Assembly: GCA_905160935.1 (NCBI GenBank)
Contig: CAJHZI010000689.1
Coordinates: 1-64,000, forward strand
DNA length: 64,000 bases
Source: Enchytraeus crypticus
Taxonomy: Eukaryota > Annelida > Clitellata > Enchytraeida > Enchytraeidae
Reading direction: 5' to 3'
The notes beneath the pieces are model-generated. The model saw only the letters and a program-made list of their open reading frames with translations, made no database searches and had not been told where the DNA came from. Made by a program: the position numbers and the translations under genes. This document shows positions 56,401 to 64,000 of the stretch, piece by piece; position 1 is the first letter of the stretch, and each line of letters begins with the position of its first letter.

Positions 56401-59400
56401 ACTATATTAGTTGTACTTCGTTACTTTTTATATTGCAGTGCCACCGATGAGCTGAACAGTGGTGGGAATACCTCTGCTGCAGCTGAGGATTCGAGAAAGG
56501 TTGATGACCTACCCACGTACAGCGCTGTGGTCGCTGACAAGAAGCTGACGATGCGCCACTCATCAGCGCAATCATCAGGGGAGTGTCAGAGGAGCGACGC
56601 TCAGAACAAAGATAGGCTCTCAGACAGTACAATTTGTGACGAAAAACTATCGCAGGATGAGAAGGATTTAGGTAAATCCGAAAGCAGCAACTCATTTACC
56701 GATAACACGTCTGATTCTGGTCGAAAAGCCCCTGACATCAGAGTTGAGAATGATTTAGAATCTACACAACCTCCGGCCAATTCCGTGTTATTAGGCTCCT
56801 CTCTGAATTCCTCTGATGTCGACTCGATCAAATCTAATGAACGAAGTTCCACTTTAGTTAATCAGCCAGAGATCAGCCTGTCTCAGAGATCCTCCTCAAA
56901 CCCGGATCTGCTGAGAACAGGATCACTTCAGAGGCAGGATGATCCTCTTCTGCCCAGATCCCTCACGGACGTGGAGATATTCAGAGAGGACGAGGATGAC
57001 TCGTCCACCGATAACTCTTACTATGAGGAGATTGAGCTTCTGGACAGTAGGACTATGTCCCCATCCCTGCGCGGATCCTGCGCCTATCTCGATCCTAAAT
57101 CCAGCGGTTACTCCAGGCAGCAGTCGACCGGGAAGGTCTATGGAAGAAAATGGGCCTGGGAACGGGATGGGAGGAGGTTTCTGCCAAGGGGTACATTGTT
57201 GATTGCTGGCGTACAGAAAATATGCATCAATTTAGCGTCGTCTGACTCTACCGAATCTCGTTCGTCTGATACTTTTCCAGTGTCTTCCTCGCTAAAACAC
57301 GGCTCTGCGTGCTTTCAACCAGCTACGACAGCGGAGGGAAATTCTGATTCTGGGACACCTTCACCGAGCGTTACCTCATTGGCGGCTCTATTCAACGCCG
57401 CTGCTAAACATTCGAATACGTCAGAAAAGAGTTGTTATGATCGCGAGTATGCGGCAGCAAGTAAAGCCGGCTCGGTGGACGATAAGGCTGTCTGTGGAAA
57501 GACTTATGCATCTAGCGCAAAAGCTGCGAGTACCTCTACCACTGCGTCGTCTAGAGCGTGTGTATCCGCTACTACAACCAGTTCTATACGCGGAACTACC
57601 GCGGTAAGTTCAGCCGTTACCGATCCGAGCCTCGCTTCCTTGTCACCACCCAACGATGTCGCATCGGTGAGTCATCAGTCTCCCGACCCACAGCCAATTG
57701 TTCTTCGTGAAGCGCCATCTCCTGACAGAATTCTAATCGAAGCCCTGAACGACTCGGTTCTGACATACAGCAAGGACGGAGAAGCTTTCTATACGCCGCT
57801 GTCGCTTCTCGCTCGATACGGAGACCCTAGCGCTGAGCCGTGGTTCTACCCCCTAGAGATAACCTCTCGCCAGGCCACTCTCTTCCTCTCCAGAGAACAT
57901 CTCGACGGGTTGTTTGTCGCCTATAGAAGCGCCGACAGGTTAGTCGATTTTGCTAATTGTTTAATCGTAGTGTAACCAATGTTGCGCTCGGGTGTGGTTG
58001 GACCACTTCAGAATAGGGCAACCGCAAACAATCTGCAAATAATTGTTGAATCGTAGTGTGACCAGTTTCTTGTCTCTTTCTACTGACTGGAGCCAGTGGC
58101 GATGTCGGTATGATATTCAATCGCGGCTCAGTATGTGCGGGGTTCAAATCCTGGGCTCGCCATAGCTGACATCGCTAACTACAGAGGAATAATATAATTT
58201 ATAATAATAATTTAATCTAATATAATGCATTATAATATAATACAATATAATATAATATAATATAATTATACTATTACATCAATTGCTATTACATAAATTT
58301 AAATTTCTTAAATATCGAGCACCGCATCCCATAGAGACGATACTCTATGGGACAGAGAGGAATGGAGAAGGTCTCTTCGTATCAGGACGTATTCAAGGGT
58401 TGATGACTTATTGATAAATCATATCAATTTATATAATCGATATGATTTTCTGACAGGAACTCATCGGCGGCGTACAACCTGTCGGTGTGTAGAGACAACC
58501 GAGGCAGCAGGGACGTGCTGCACTACCGTATCGTAGAGAACGAGCACGGTGATCTGATGATCGAGGGGCACGATCACTCGTTCCTCACTCTCAGAGAACT
58601 CGTCGAATACTTCAAGCGAAACAAGAGTTCTCTTGCCACGCGACTGAGGAGGTCTGCATTGAGCTGTCGCAGCTCTGATTTTATGCGTCAATCATTGTTC
58701 TGTGTTCTGTTTTATGCTATTAATGTTGTTATTTTATATTGTTTTTGGTATGTTATTTGTTTAATATTTTCCTTAATTTTATTAGTTTGTATTTTGTTAG
58801 TTTGTATTCGAGTCATATGTATTTCGTTTTTACTATTTGTTATTTATGTTATTTTTATGTTATACACAATTTTGCTGTTTTGACGGTTTAGTCTCTAAAA
58901 TATAATTTGAAGGTAGCGGTTTAAATTTTAGGTTGTATTAATCGTTTCATATTAAATGTCAGATGGAGATGTCGATGCCTAAATTCGCCTAGTCTTGGAT
59001 TTACGTTCGACTTACAGTTTGCAACAAATTCATACTATTTGATTGATTGATTTAGCGATGATTCTATCGATCGCTTGATTGATTAATTGATTGGACTTCT
59101 GATTACATGATTTGTTTTGATATATGAAAGCTTTGAGGTTAAATAACGTCTTCTAAACTGGATGTGGTATTGTAGTATCAATTCGTGGTTGTTCGATTTA
59201 GTATATTTGATTGATTTGCGATACATCCCCGTGTTGTGTCCGGGTTGTTTGAAGAATTAACCAACCGATGACTGTACGTGTCCTAGAAATCGTCTAAAGC
59301 ACTAAGATCCTTACGAACGTCAGAAAGGGCATTCGGTTGGTGAGCGCCTAGGCTCCACAAATTGCTACAAAAATTTTAACGAATGGAAATGTCTCAAATA

Positions 59401-60684
59401 TGCGATTGGCTGGTGGTGTGGAGTAGGACCGAGAGGATTTGAAACAGTCTATTTGTATCCCGACCCTGGTTATACTGGGATTCATGGGAGGATGATGATG
59501 ATGATTATTATTATTATTGATTTGTGATACAGATGCCTAAAAGAGTCCAGAATGGCGATCACACCAGGCTATCACTTCCCTGCCCGGTACGAGATCATGA
59601 TTGATCATCTCTCTCTCACCGGCAAAATCATAGGTATGTTAAGTCCCTACATTATTTAGTTAAATTAAATTTCTTTCAAATTACACTCCTCTGATTGATA
59701 AAATATGCATGGTGCTGATAATACGTAGAGACGGTTTCCCACTCGATTTTATCTTGCAATTGAAACTAAACTTTTCTTTTGCCAAAGTGATTCCAATTTT
59801 CAGTGAATCGCGATCAGATGTAATTATACACGTATTTGTAAATGATACACGTATTATAGGTAAAGGACAGTTTGGATTGGTGTGTGCTGTATATTGTTCT
59901 AGGTAAAGGACAGTTTGGATTGGTGTGTGCTGTATATTGTTCTAGGTAAAGGACAGTTTGGACTGGTGTGTGCTGTATATTGTTCTAGGTAAAGGACAGA
60001 TTGGACTGGTGTGTGCTGTATATTGTTTCAGGTAAAGGACAGTTTGGAGTGTTGTGTGCTGTGTATTGTTCCAGGTAAAGAACAGTTTGGAGTGGTGTGT
60101 GCTGTGTATTGTTTCAGGTAAAGGACAGTTTGGAGTGTTGTGTGCTGTGTATTGTTTCAGGTAAAGAACAGTTTGGAGTGGTGTGTGCTGTGTATTGTTT
60201 CAGGTAAAGAACAGTTTGGAGTGATGTGTGCTGTGTATTGTTTCAGGTAAAGAACAGTTTGGAGTGATGTGTGCTGTATATTGTATATTGTATAAATTGC
60301 CTAACGGATTTGACATGTGGTATTAAAAGTGATAGATATCAACATAGTTGATCATTTTACTATAATGCATGTTATTATTATTATTATTATTATTATTAAT
60401 TTTTTTAATGCCCTGGGCTGTAAAGGGCCCTGGGCTAAAAATAAGATAAAAGAGGCTTTATTTAATTAAAAGTTTAAAAAAGAAGCGATTTAAATAATTC
60501 CTCTACACTCTGGGAAGCCGCATTAGCCAAAGTGCCACTGAAGCAGACAGCATTGAATCGCTGGAGAGCAATAGACAGTCGCTGCCAAAGAAAAGCCTTT
60601 TCGCGCTTATCACCAGTAATGGTGCTGGTCCTCCTGCCTATTTCGTCAATAAAGTCTGATGCGACCGAGTTGATGGGGCCCAGG

Positions 60685-60729
<45 letters not shown>

Positions 60730-63700
60730 TGTTCCAGGTAAAGGACAGTTTGGGGTGGTGTGTGCTGGCGTGTATCAGGGCAGTCAGGTGGCAGTGAAGG
60801 TTCTGCAAAGAACGGACTGTGGGGTGACGGAGGAGGACGAGTTCTTGGACGAGGGAATCGTGATGATGGGACTGAGGCATGATAACATTGTGAGACTGGT
60901 GGGCGTGAGGTGCACAGTCAGGCCTATGTTCATTGGTTTGTAGACCTGGCCTAAATAAATAAAAAAAATAAATAAAAGTAATTTTAAAAAGTAAAAATAA
61001 AAAATAAAAAAATAAAATAAAAAAATAAAAAAGTAAAAGGCCTGGCCGGGCCTAATACGCTGTATTATGTTTATTTGTGAGTGGCCTTTGTCTAAATTGA
61101 GCATTAGGCCCTATTCTGTTTATTGGTTTTATAACCTTTGTCTAAATTGAGCATTAGGCTATATTATGTGTATTGGTTTCATAACCTTTGTCTAAATTGA
61201 GCAATAGACCATATTATATTTATTTGTTTTATAACCTTTGTCTAAATTGAGCATTAGACCCTATCATGTTTTTTTTTAATGTCTCAATAGCGCAATGGTT
61301 AGAGGTGTAGATAACGTCATGAAGTTTTAAATGACAGACCCTGAGGTGAATTGAACCCTCATGGGTTCGAATCCCAGCCGCGCTGATCTGAGAGTAAAAT
61401 CTCGGACATTCATTGGACTGACTACATGGAAAATGGACAAAATTGCCTAACGGATATAACGTGTGATATTAAAAGTGATAGATATCTACGAAGTTGATTA
61501 TTTCACTATAATATGTGCTATTATTATTATGTTTATATTTGTTTTATAACCTTTGTCTAAATTGAGCATTAGACCCAATTAAGTTTATTGGTTTTATAAC
61601 CTATGTCTAAATTGAGCATTATTATGTTTATTGGTTGTAGCCTAGGCCCATAGTACTATGTTCAGTGAGTTTTAGTCTTTGACCAAATAATTAGTGCTAT
61701 GTTTATTGTTTTATAGTCTACGCCTAAATGTAATAAAGAAAGCCTTGAGTTCTCTATCTTCATATCAATATGATCGAACGTTTTTGTGTATTCGAAGTTT
61801 TTGTTTATATATGCATTGCAAGATAATTACAATGCAAAATAGATACTTGCATTTTTTATACCAAAACATTAAAAATATTATTTAGAAAAAGTTTAAATGT
61901 TGTTAAGTAACCTCAAATTAAAAGCTTGTATCAAATTAGGATAGGCAACTGAGCACAATTAAGCATTGCCTAATCATGTCAAGCTGTTATAGGCGATTCT
62001 CTGTAATTGTCGCTATTGATGTTGTAGTGACAGAGTTCATGAGTAAAGGAAGTTTGAAAGATTATCTGAGATCATCTGCAGACCAGCTCACTGACAATCT
62101 TGAAACTCTCTTCAACTTCTCCGTACAGGTAATTCACTCATGCCTGTATCAGTAGTAGTAGTAGTAGTTGTACGCACTTCTGTGCACCGATGTGTGCAAG
62201 CAACTCTTGCAATCGTAGGTATGAGAAAAAGAAGGCAGCACACTAGTACCAAACCACTCCACTAAAATCTCAGTCATACTGTGATATATCAGTCATACTG
62301 TGATGTATCAGTCGTACTGTGATGTATCAGTCATACTGTGATATATCAGTCATACTGTGATATATCAGTCATACTGTGATGTATCAGTCATACTGTGATA
62401 TATCTGTCATACTGTGATGTATCAGTCATACTGTGATGTATCAGTCATACTGTGATGTATCAGTCATACTGTGATGTATCAGTTATACTGTGATGTATCA
62501 GTCATACTGTGATATATCCATCATACAGTGATGTATTAGTCATACTGTGATGTATCTGTCATACTGTGATATATCAGTCATACTGTGATGTATCAGTCAT
62601 ACTGTGATGTATCTGTCATACTGTGATATATCTGTCATACTGTGATGTATCAGCCATACTGTGATGTATCAGTCATACTGTGATGTATCAGTCATACGGT
62701 ATATACTGTGATATATCCAGTGCTCCACAGAGCTTTCCTGAGACTAATGGCCGTTTACTCTGTTAGGCTATTTATTGGAAATCTTAACAGAGTGGATGTT
62801 ACCGTATCTTCTGTGATGGATGGTTGGCTTTGTTGGTAACATGCATTCGTGAAGAGCTAGGGACGGTAATTCAGTTTTCTGCTTCGTAAAGTGTTAGAGA
62901 CGTTTCTTCAGAGTCCAGATTTTTTCTTAGTGTATTAAATTAAAATATTTTTACTTTCTGCTACTTTGCTCTATATCTTACAGAGAAGAGCAGATATTTA
63001 TAAACTACATTTATTCAATCTCCGTCGCAGTCCATCTTGATAGCTCCTTACAAAATTAGCACTTTCCCTAATTAGTTTAATACATTATTAAACTTTTTAT
63101 TATTTTCACTGATATAGTTTCATTTAATAGGCTCTACTAGTTAAATGTGCATTTTGTCATGCTATATTTAATGATACCATTTTTTTCGTCATTGTGTAGA
63201 ATGCTGTATACTGTATGCACTAAAACATTTCTACACATGTAGACACTTTCAGTTGATCCCTTTTGTGTCCAGTTATATAGTAATATTTCAAGTTTATGAT
63301 TTTCGCAAGGTTTAAATTTCTAATTGATTGAGTAGGAATGGATGCTGAATTGAAAAGAATATATTATAAGTGAATTGATTGATTGACTGAGGTAATCTCA
63401 GCGCTGCAGTATCTCGAGAGCCTATGCTATTGATTGATTGATTGATTCAGGTCATATCAGTGCTGCAGTATCTCGAGAGCCTGTGCTATTGATTGATTGA
63501 TTGATTGATCGATTGATTAATTCAAGTCATATCAGCGCTGCAGTATCTCGAGAGCCTGTGCTATTTGTTGAATGATTCAGGTCATAGCAGTGCTGCAGAT
63601 ATATATCTTGAGAGCCTGTGCAATTGATTGATTGATTGGTTGATTGATTGATTGATTGATTCAGGTCATATCAGCGCTGCAGTATCTCGAGAGCCTGTGC

Positions 63701-63759
63701 TATTGATTGATTGATTGATTCAAGTCATATCAGCGCCACAGTATCTTGAGAGCCTGTGC

Positions 63760-63813
<54 letters not shown>

Positions 63814-64000
63814 GGTCATATCAGCGCTTCAGTATCTTGAGAGCCTATGCTATTGATTGATTGATTGAGGTCATATCAGCGCTGCAGTATCTAGAGAGCC
63901 TGTGCTACTGATTGATTGATTGATTGATTGATTGATTCAAGTCATATCAGCTCTGCAGTATCTTGAGAGTCTATGCTATTGATTGATTGATTGATTGATT
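53412..64000 (+). CDS. CARD-like / SH2 / CSK-like tyrosine kinase, six exons, 3' end beyond window
   Basis: Exons 53412-54928, 56439-57938, 58457-58651, 59533-59633, 60738-60935 and 62028-62128 join in frame with GT-AG introns into 1204 residues. Order: CARD-like domain (about 22-108), Ser/Pro-rich linker of over 800 residues, SH2 (about 974-1075), kinase N-lobe (from about 1095). Kinase landmarks: IIGKGQFGVV glycine loop, VAVK (Lys1125), FLDEGIVM (Glu1143), LRHDNIVRLVGV and VTEFMSKGSLKDYLR. The last two and the Thr gatekeeper resemble CSK/CTK. HRD, DFG and activation loop lie beyond 64000, so activity cannot be judged. ATG 53412 directly follows an acceptor-like tract (TTTGTCCACTGCAG), so an upstream exon is likely, coding or not. 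I do not know a named orthologue. Confidence 0.92.
53475..53738 (+). other. CARD-like death-fold domain of the kinase (residues about 22-108)
   Basis: Six amphipathic helices can be laid out: KVLRRCRPVLVRELD, VAILDVMTAADP, FRQDERDVILGA, EARAAIFLDRLETRG, AFSTFVDALLEKQ and HLYNLLEEE. The pattern 'AxxxFxxALxE...HLxxLL' at the end and the spacing fit the CARD family of the death-fold superfamily, whose members assemble signalling complexes by CARD-CARD contacts. The call rests on pattern alone; a generic helical bundle is the alternative. Confidence 0.72.
54938..55015 (-). mobile_element. LINE-L 3' tail inserted just after the kinase exon 1 donor
   Basis: Minus strand: AGAGCAAAGCGGAAGAGTGG, AGCCGTTATATACCATGGAC, CTGCCAGTAGGCTAAGAGAG. 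It begins about 10 nt after the donor at 54929-54930, and read-through into it produces an apparent C-terminus (HLSLLAYWQVHGI) that is not part of the protein. Confidence 0.85.
55052..55130 (-). mobile_element. SINE family S1, 3' part, in kinase intron 1
   Basis: Minus strand: AATTCAAATCCTGGGCTTGC, CCGTCACTGAAACAGCTTTC, GAGTGAGGAAACTGACGTTA, GCATTAGCTTTACCAGC. The tRNA-like head is cut inside the B box. Confidence 0.88.
55660..56385. repeat. 32-bp minisatellite, about 22 copies, in kinase intron 1
   Basis: The unit GTTAATTATGTCAACTATT plus GTTAATTACATTA repeats head to tail with no spacers. The left and central copies are almost identical; the right-hand copies, nearest exon 2, are diverged and indel-bearing. 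It ends about 50 bp before the exon 2 acceptor. Confidence 0.97.
57835..58651 (+). other. SH2 domain of the kinase with altered FLVR motif (exons 2-3)
   Basis: PWFYPLEITSRQATLFL, HLDGLFVAYRSADR | NSSAAYNLSVCRD, VLHYRIVENEHGDLMI and HSFLTLRELVEYFKRN give the SH2 order strand A, helix A, strand B, strand C, strand D and helix B. The intron at 57939-58456 splits the domain. Where CSK has GLFLVRES this protein has GLFVAYRS, so the strand-B arginine position holds Tyr1001 and arginine is shifted by one to 1002. HYRI of strand D is normal. Confidence 0.88.
57978..58180 (+). mobile_element. S4 head fragment followed by SINE family S1 in kinase intron 2
   Basis: S4: TTGCGCTCGGGTGTGGTTGG, ACCACTTCAGAATAGGGC, ACCGCAAACAATCTG (57978-58044). 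S1: GACTGGAGCCAGTGGCGATG, TCGGTATGATATTCAATCGC, GTGCGGGGTTCAAATCCTGG, GCTCGCCATAGCTGACATCG (58083-58180). S1 keeps the A and B boxes but lacks its tail. Confidence 0.88.
58652..59226. other. Kinase intron 3, left part, nothing recognised
   Basis: T-rich intron sequence. An open frame continues past the true donor at 58652 with hydrophobic residues, but it ignores a good AG|GTCTGC splice site that restores the SH2-kinase reading frame. Confidence 0.7.
59227..59515 (+). mobile_element. SINE family S3, full length
   Basis: Head CCCCGTGTTGTGTCCGGG, AAGAATTAACCAACCGATGA, AACGTCAGAAAGGGCATTCG, GGTGAGCGCCTAGGCTCC, GCGATTGGCTGGTGGTGTGG, TATTTGTATCCCGACCCTGG, TTATACTGGGATTCATGGG and a GATGATGAT(TAT)n tail. 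Reference copy for the family. It sits right before kinase exon 4. Confidence 0.93.
59859..60285 (+). repeat. Ten 43-bp copies of the kinase exon 5 acceptor and glycine-loop start
   Basis: Each unit is GTAAAGGACAGTTTGGATTG, GTGTGTGCTGTATATTG, TTCTAG (or TTTCAG/TTCCAG). It is the end of intron 4 plus the first 27-28 nt of exon 5, whose true copy is at 60738. All units keep AG|GTAAAG. The units nearer the right resemble the true exon more (GGAGTG). The array was later split from the exon by an S2 fragment and a LINE fragment. A decoy reads GKGQFGLVCAVYCSR then stop. Confidence 0.97.
60293..60397 (+). mobile_element. SINE family S2, 3' part, with (TTA)n
   Basis: AAATTGCCTAACGGATTTGA, CATGTGGTATTAAAAGTGAT, AGATATCAACATAGTTGATC, ATTTTACTATAATGCATG, then a TTA run. 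Inserted in or beside the last 43-bp unit. Confidence 0.9.
60398..60726 (-). mobile_element. R4/Dong-like LINE C-terminal fragment between (TAA)n tracts
   Basis: Minus strand carries ACTTTATTGACGAAATAGGC, ACTGGTGATAAGCGCGAAAA, TTTGGCAGCGACTG, parallel to the 49457-49740 fragment, and the shared end CCCAGGGCCCTTTACAGCCC, AGGGCATTAAAAAAATTAAT. (TTA)n lies on both sides (60372-60395 and 60688-60726). The right-hand run ends directly at the exon 5 acceptor tract (ATTGTTCCAG). Confidence 0.85.
61060..61735 (+). repeat. About ten copies of the kinase exon 5 end and donor region, split by S2
   Basis: Units near 50 bp: TATGTTTATTGGTTTTATAA, CCTTTGTCTAAATTGAGCAT, TAGGCCC. They align with the exon 5 end CCTATGTTCATTG|GTTTGTAG and ACCTGGCCTAAAT. 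Copies lie at about 61064, 61109, 61160, 61212 and 61264, then after the SINE at about 61530, 61580, 61622, 61658 and 61698. Divergence is larger than in the acceptor-side array. Confidence 0.78.
61284..61515 (+). mobile_element. SINE family S2, complete reference copy
   Basis: GTCTCAATAGCGCAATGGTT (A box TAGCGCAATGG), AGAGGTGTAGATAACGTCAT, GAACCCTCATGGGTTCGAAT, CCCAGCCGCGCTGATCTGAG (B box GGGTTCGAATCCC), GTGATAGATATCTACGAAGT, TGATTATTTCACTATAATAT and a TTATTATTA end. The head is tRNA-like in its promoter boxes but does not fold into an obvious full cloverleaf. Confidence 0.95.
62270..62715. repeat. 19-bp minisatellite, more than 20 copies, in kinase intron 6
   Basis: CAGTCATACTGTGATGTAT repeats with TCTGTCATAC and GATATATC variants. 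It starts about 140 bp after exon 6. It does not match either neighbouring exon. Confidence 0.95.
63389..64000 (+). repeat. Nine copies of the next kinase exon start, spaced by (TGAT)n, reaching the window edge
   Basis: Each copy is TTCAG then GTCATATCAGCGCTGCAGTA, TCTCGAGAGCCTGTGCTA, reading VISALQYLESLCY, which fits the CSK-family segment just before the catalytic loop and joins in phase to exon 6 (FNFSVQ). (TGAT)n spacers of 15-60 bp follow each copy and give an in-frame TGA. No copy continues into HRDLA, so the true exon 7 must lie beyond 64000. Confidence 0.95.

Larger units (their letters stand above)
53739..57820 (+). other. Long disordered linker of the kinase with SH3-ligand and pTyr motifs
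   Basis: Exon 1 after the CARD region and most of exon 2 (the intron 54929-56438 lies between) encode Ser/Gly/Thr/Pro-rich sequence without a fold I recognise. SH3-ligand-like motifs: LAPPPVPPKPSKLP and EKPPIPVRKP. Tyrosine motifs: DEEIYNFL, GGYEPIG and, in exon 2, NSYYEEIEL, the classic YEEI Src-type SH2 ligand. No SH3 domain was found, unlike CSK. The linker could dock SH3/SH2 partners or the protein's own SH2 (inference). Confidence 0.75.

Noticed and set aside
57600-57612. Donor-like CGGTAAGTT inside kinase exon 2
   Set aside because: The frame stays open through it to a good SH2 start, so splicing is not needed there; a minor alternative donor remains possible.
58652-58883. Hydrophobic extension after the SH2 (looks like membrane segments)
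   Set aside because: It lies beyond the AG|GTCTGC donor that restores SH2-to-kinase frame; the hydrophobic run is T-rich intron read as protein.
61284-61380. Possible tRNA gene
   Set aside because: A and B boxes are present, but no full cloverleaf, the head is followed by a constant non-tRNA body, and the same unit occurs at five places: it is SINE S2. The S1 copies were rejected as tRNA genes for the same reason.
63389-64000. CRISPR-like repeat-spacer pattern
   Set aside because: The spacers are only (TGAT)n, and the repeats match the expected next kinase exon.

Overview
This window is animal nuclear DNA. It is AT-rich, its genes carry many GT-AG introns, and it is full of short retroposons, LINE fragments, foldback elements and micro/minisatellites. 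The protein content (a full SPT6 orthologue and a CSK-like cytoplasmic tyrosine kinase with SH2 and a CARD-like domain) fits a metazoan, probably an invertebrate. I cannot fix the phylum from sequence alone.

Layout. (1) 1-1176: 5'-truncated, stop-interrupted reverse transcriptase of a non-LTR element, minus strand, running off the left edge. (2) 3197-4941: last two coding exons of an unrecognised plus-strand gene; their intron is filled by a TGTTGTATG-type minisatellite, and a 25-bp hairpin minisatellite follows the gene. (3) 8491-29664, minus strand: a complete SPT6 (SUPT6H) gene. I could join 32 coding exons by hand; the total is 5394 nt, an exact multiple of three, giving 1797 residues. 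All classic SPT6 parts are present. (4) 29665-53411: about 23.7 kb with no recognisable gene, holding tRNA-derived SINEs, LINE 3' tails, a foldback/MITE cluster and long microsatellites. (5) 53412 to beyond 64000, plus strand: a large non-receptor tyrosine kinase gene. Six exons (1204 residues) give a CARD-like domain, a very long Pro/Ser-rich linker, an SH2 domain with an altered FLVR motif, and a CSK-like kinase N-lobe. The catalytic half lies past the right edge.

The SPT6 gene is transcribed towards gene A (convergent) and away from the kinase (divergent). SPT6 acts in Pol II elongation; the kinase would act in cytoplasmic phosphotyrosine signalling. Nothing suggests a functional link between them.

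The most unusual signal is not a gene. At eight exon boundaries in two unrelated genes, the intron holds tandem copies of the boundary itself. Seven arrays repeat the 3' splice site plus the first 15-75 nt of the exon; one repeats the exon end plus the 5' splice site. The clearest are ten 43-bp copies of the acceptor and glycine-loop start before kinase exon 5 (59859-60285) and nine copies of the next exon start at the right edge (63389-64000). In every decoy I translated, use of the copy runs into a stop within a few codons to about 25 codons. Many acceptors are also preceded by (TTGA)n tracts that repeat a branch-point-like TTGAT. I know of no named class for this and treat it as the main candidate for something undescribed.

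Secondary signals: SINE families that appear to share 3' tails (with conserved small hairpins) with LINE tails in the same window, and LINE fragments flanked by (TAA)n as if targeted to that microsatellite.
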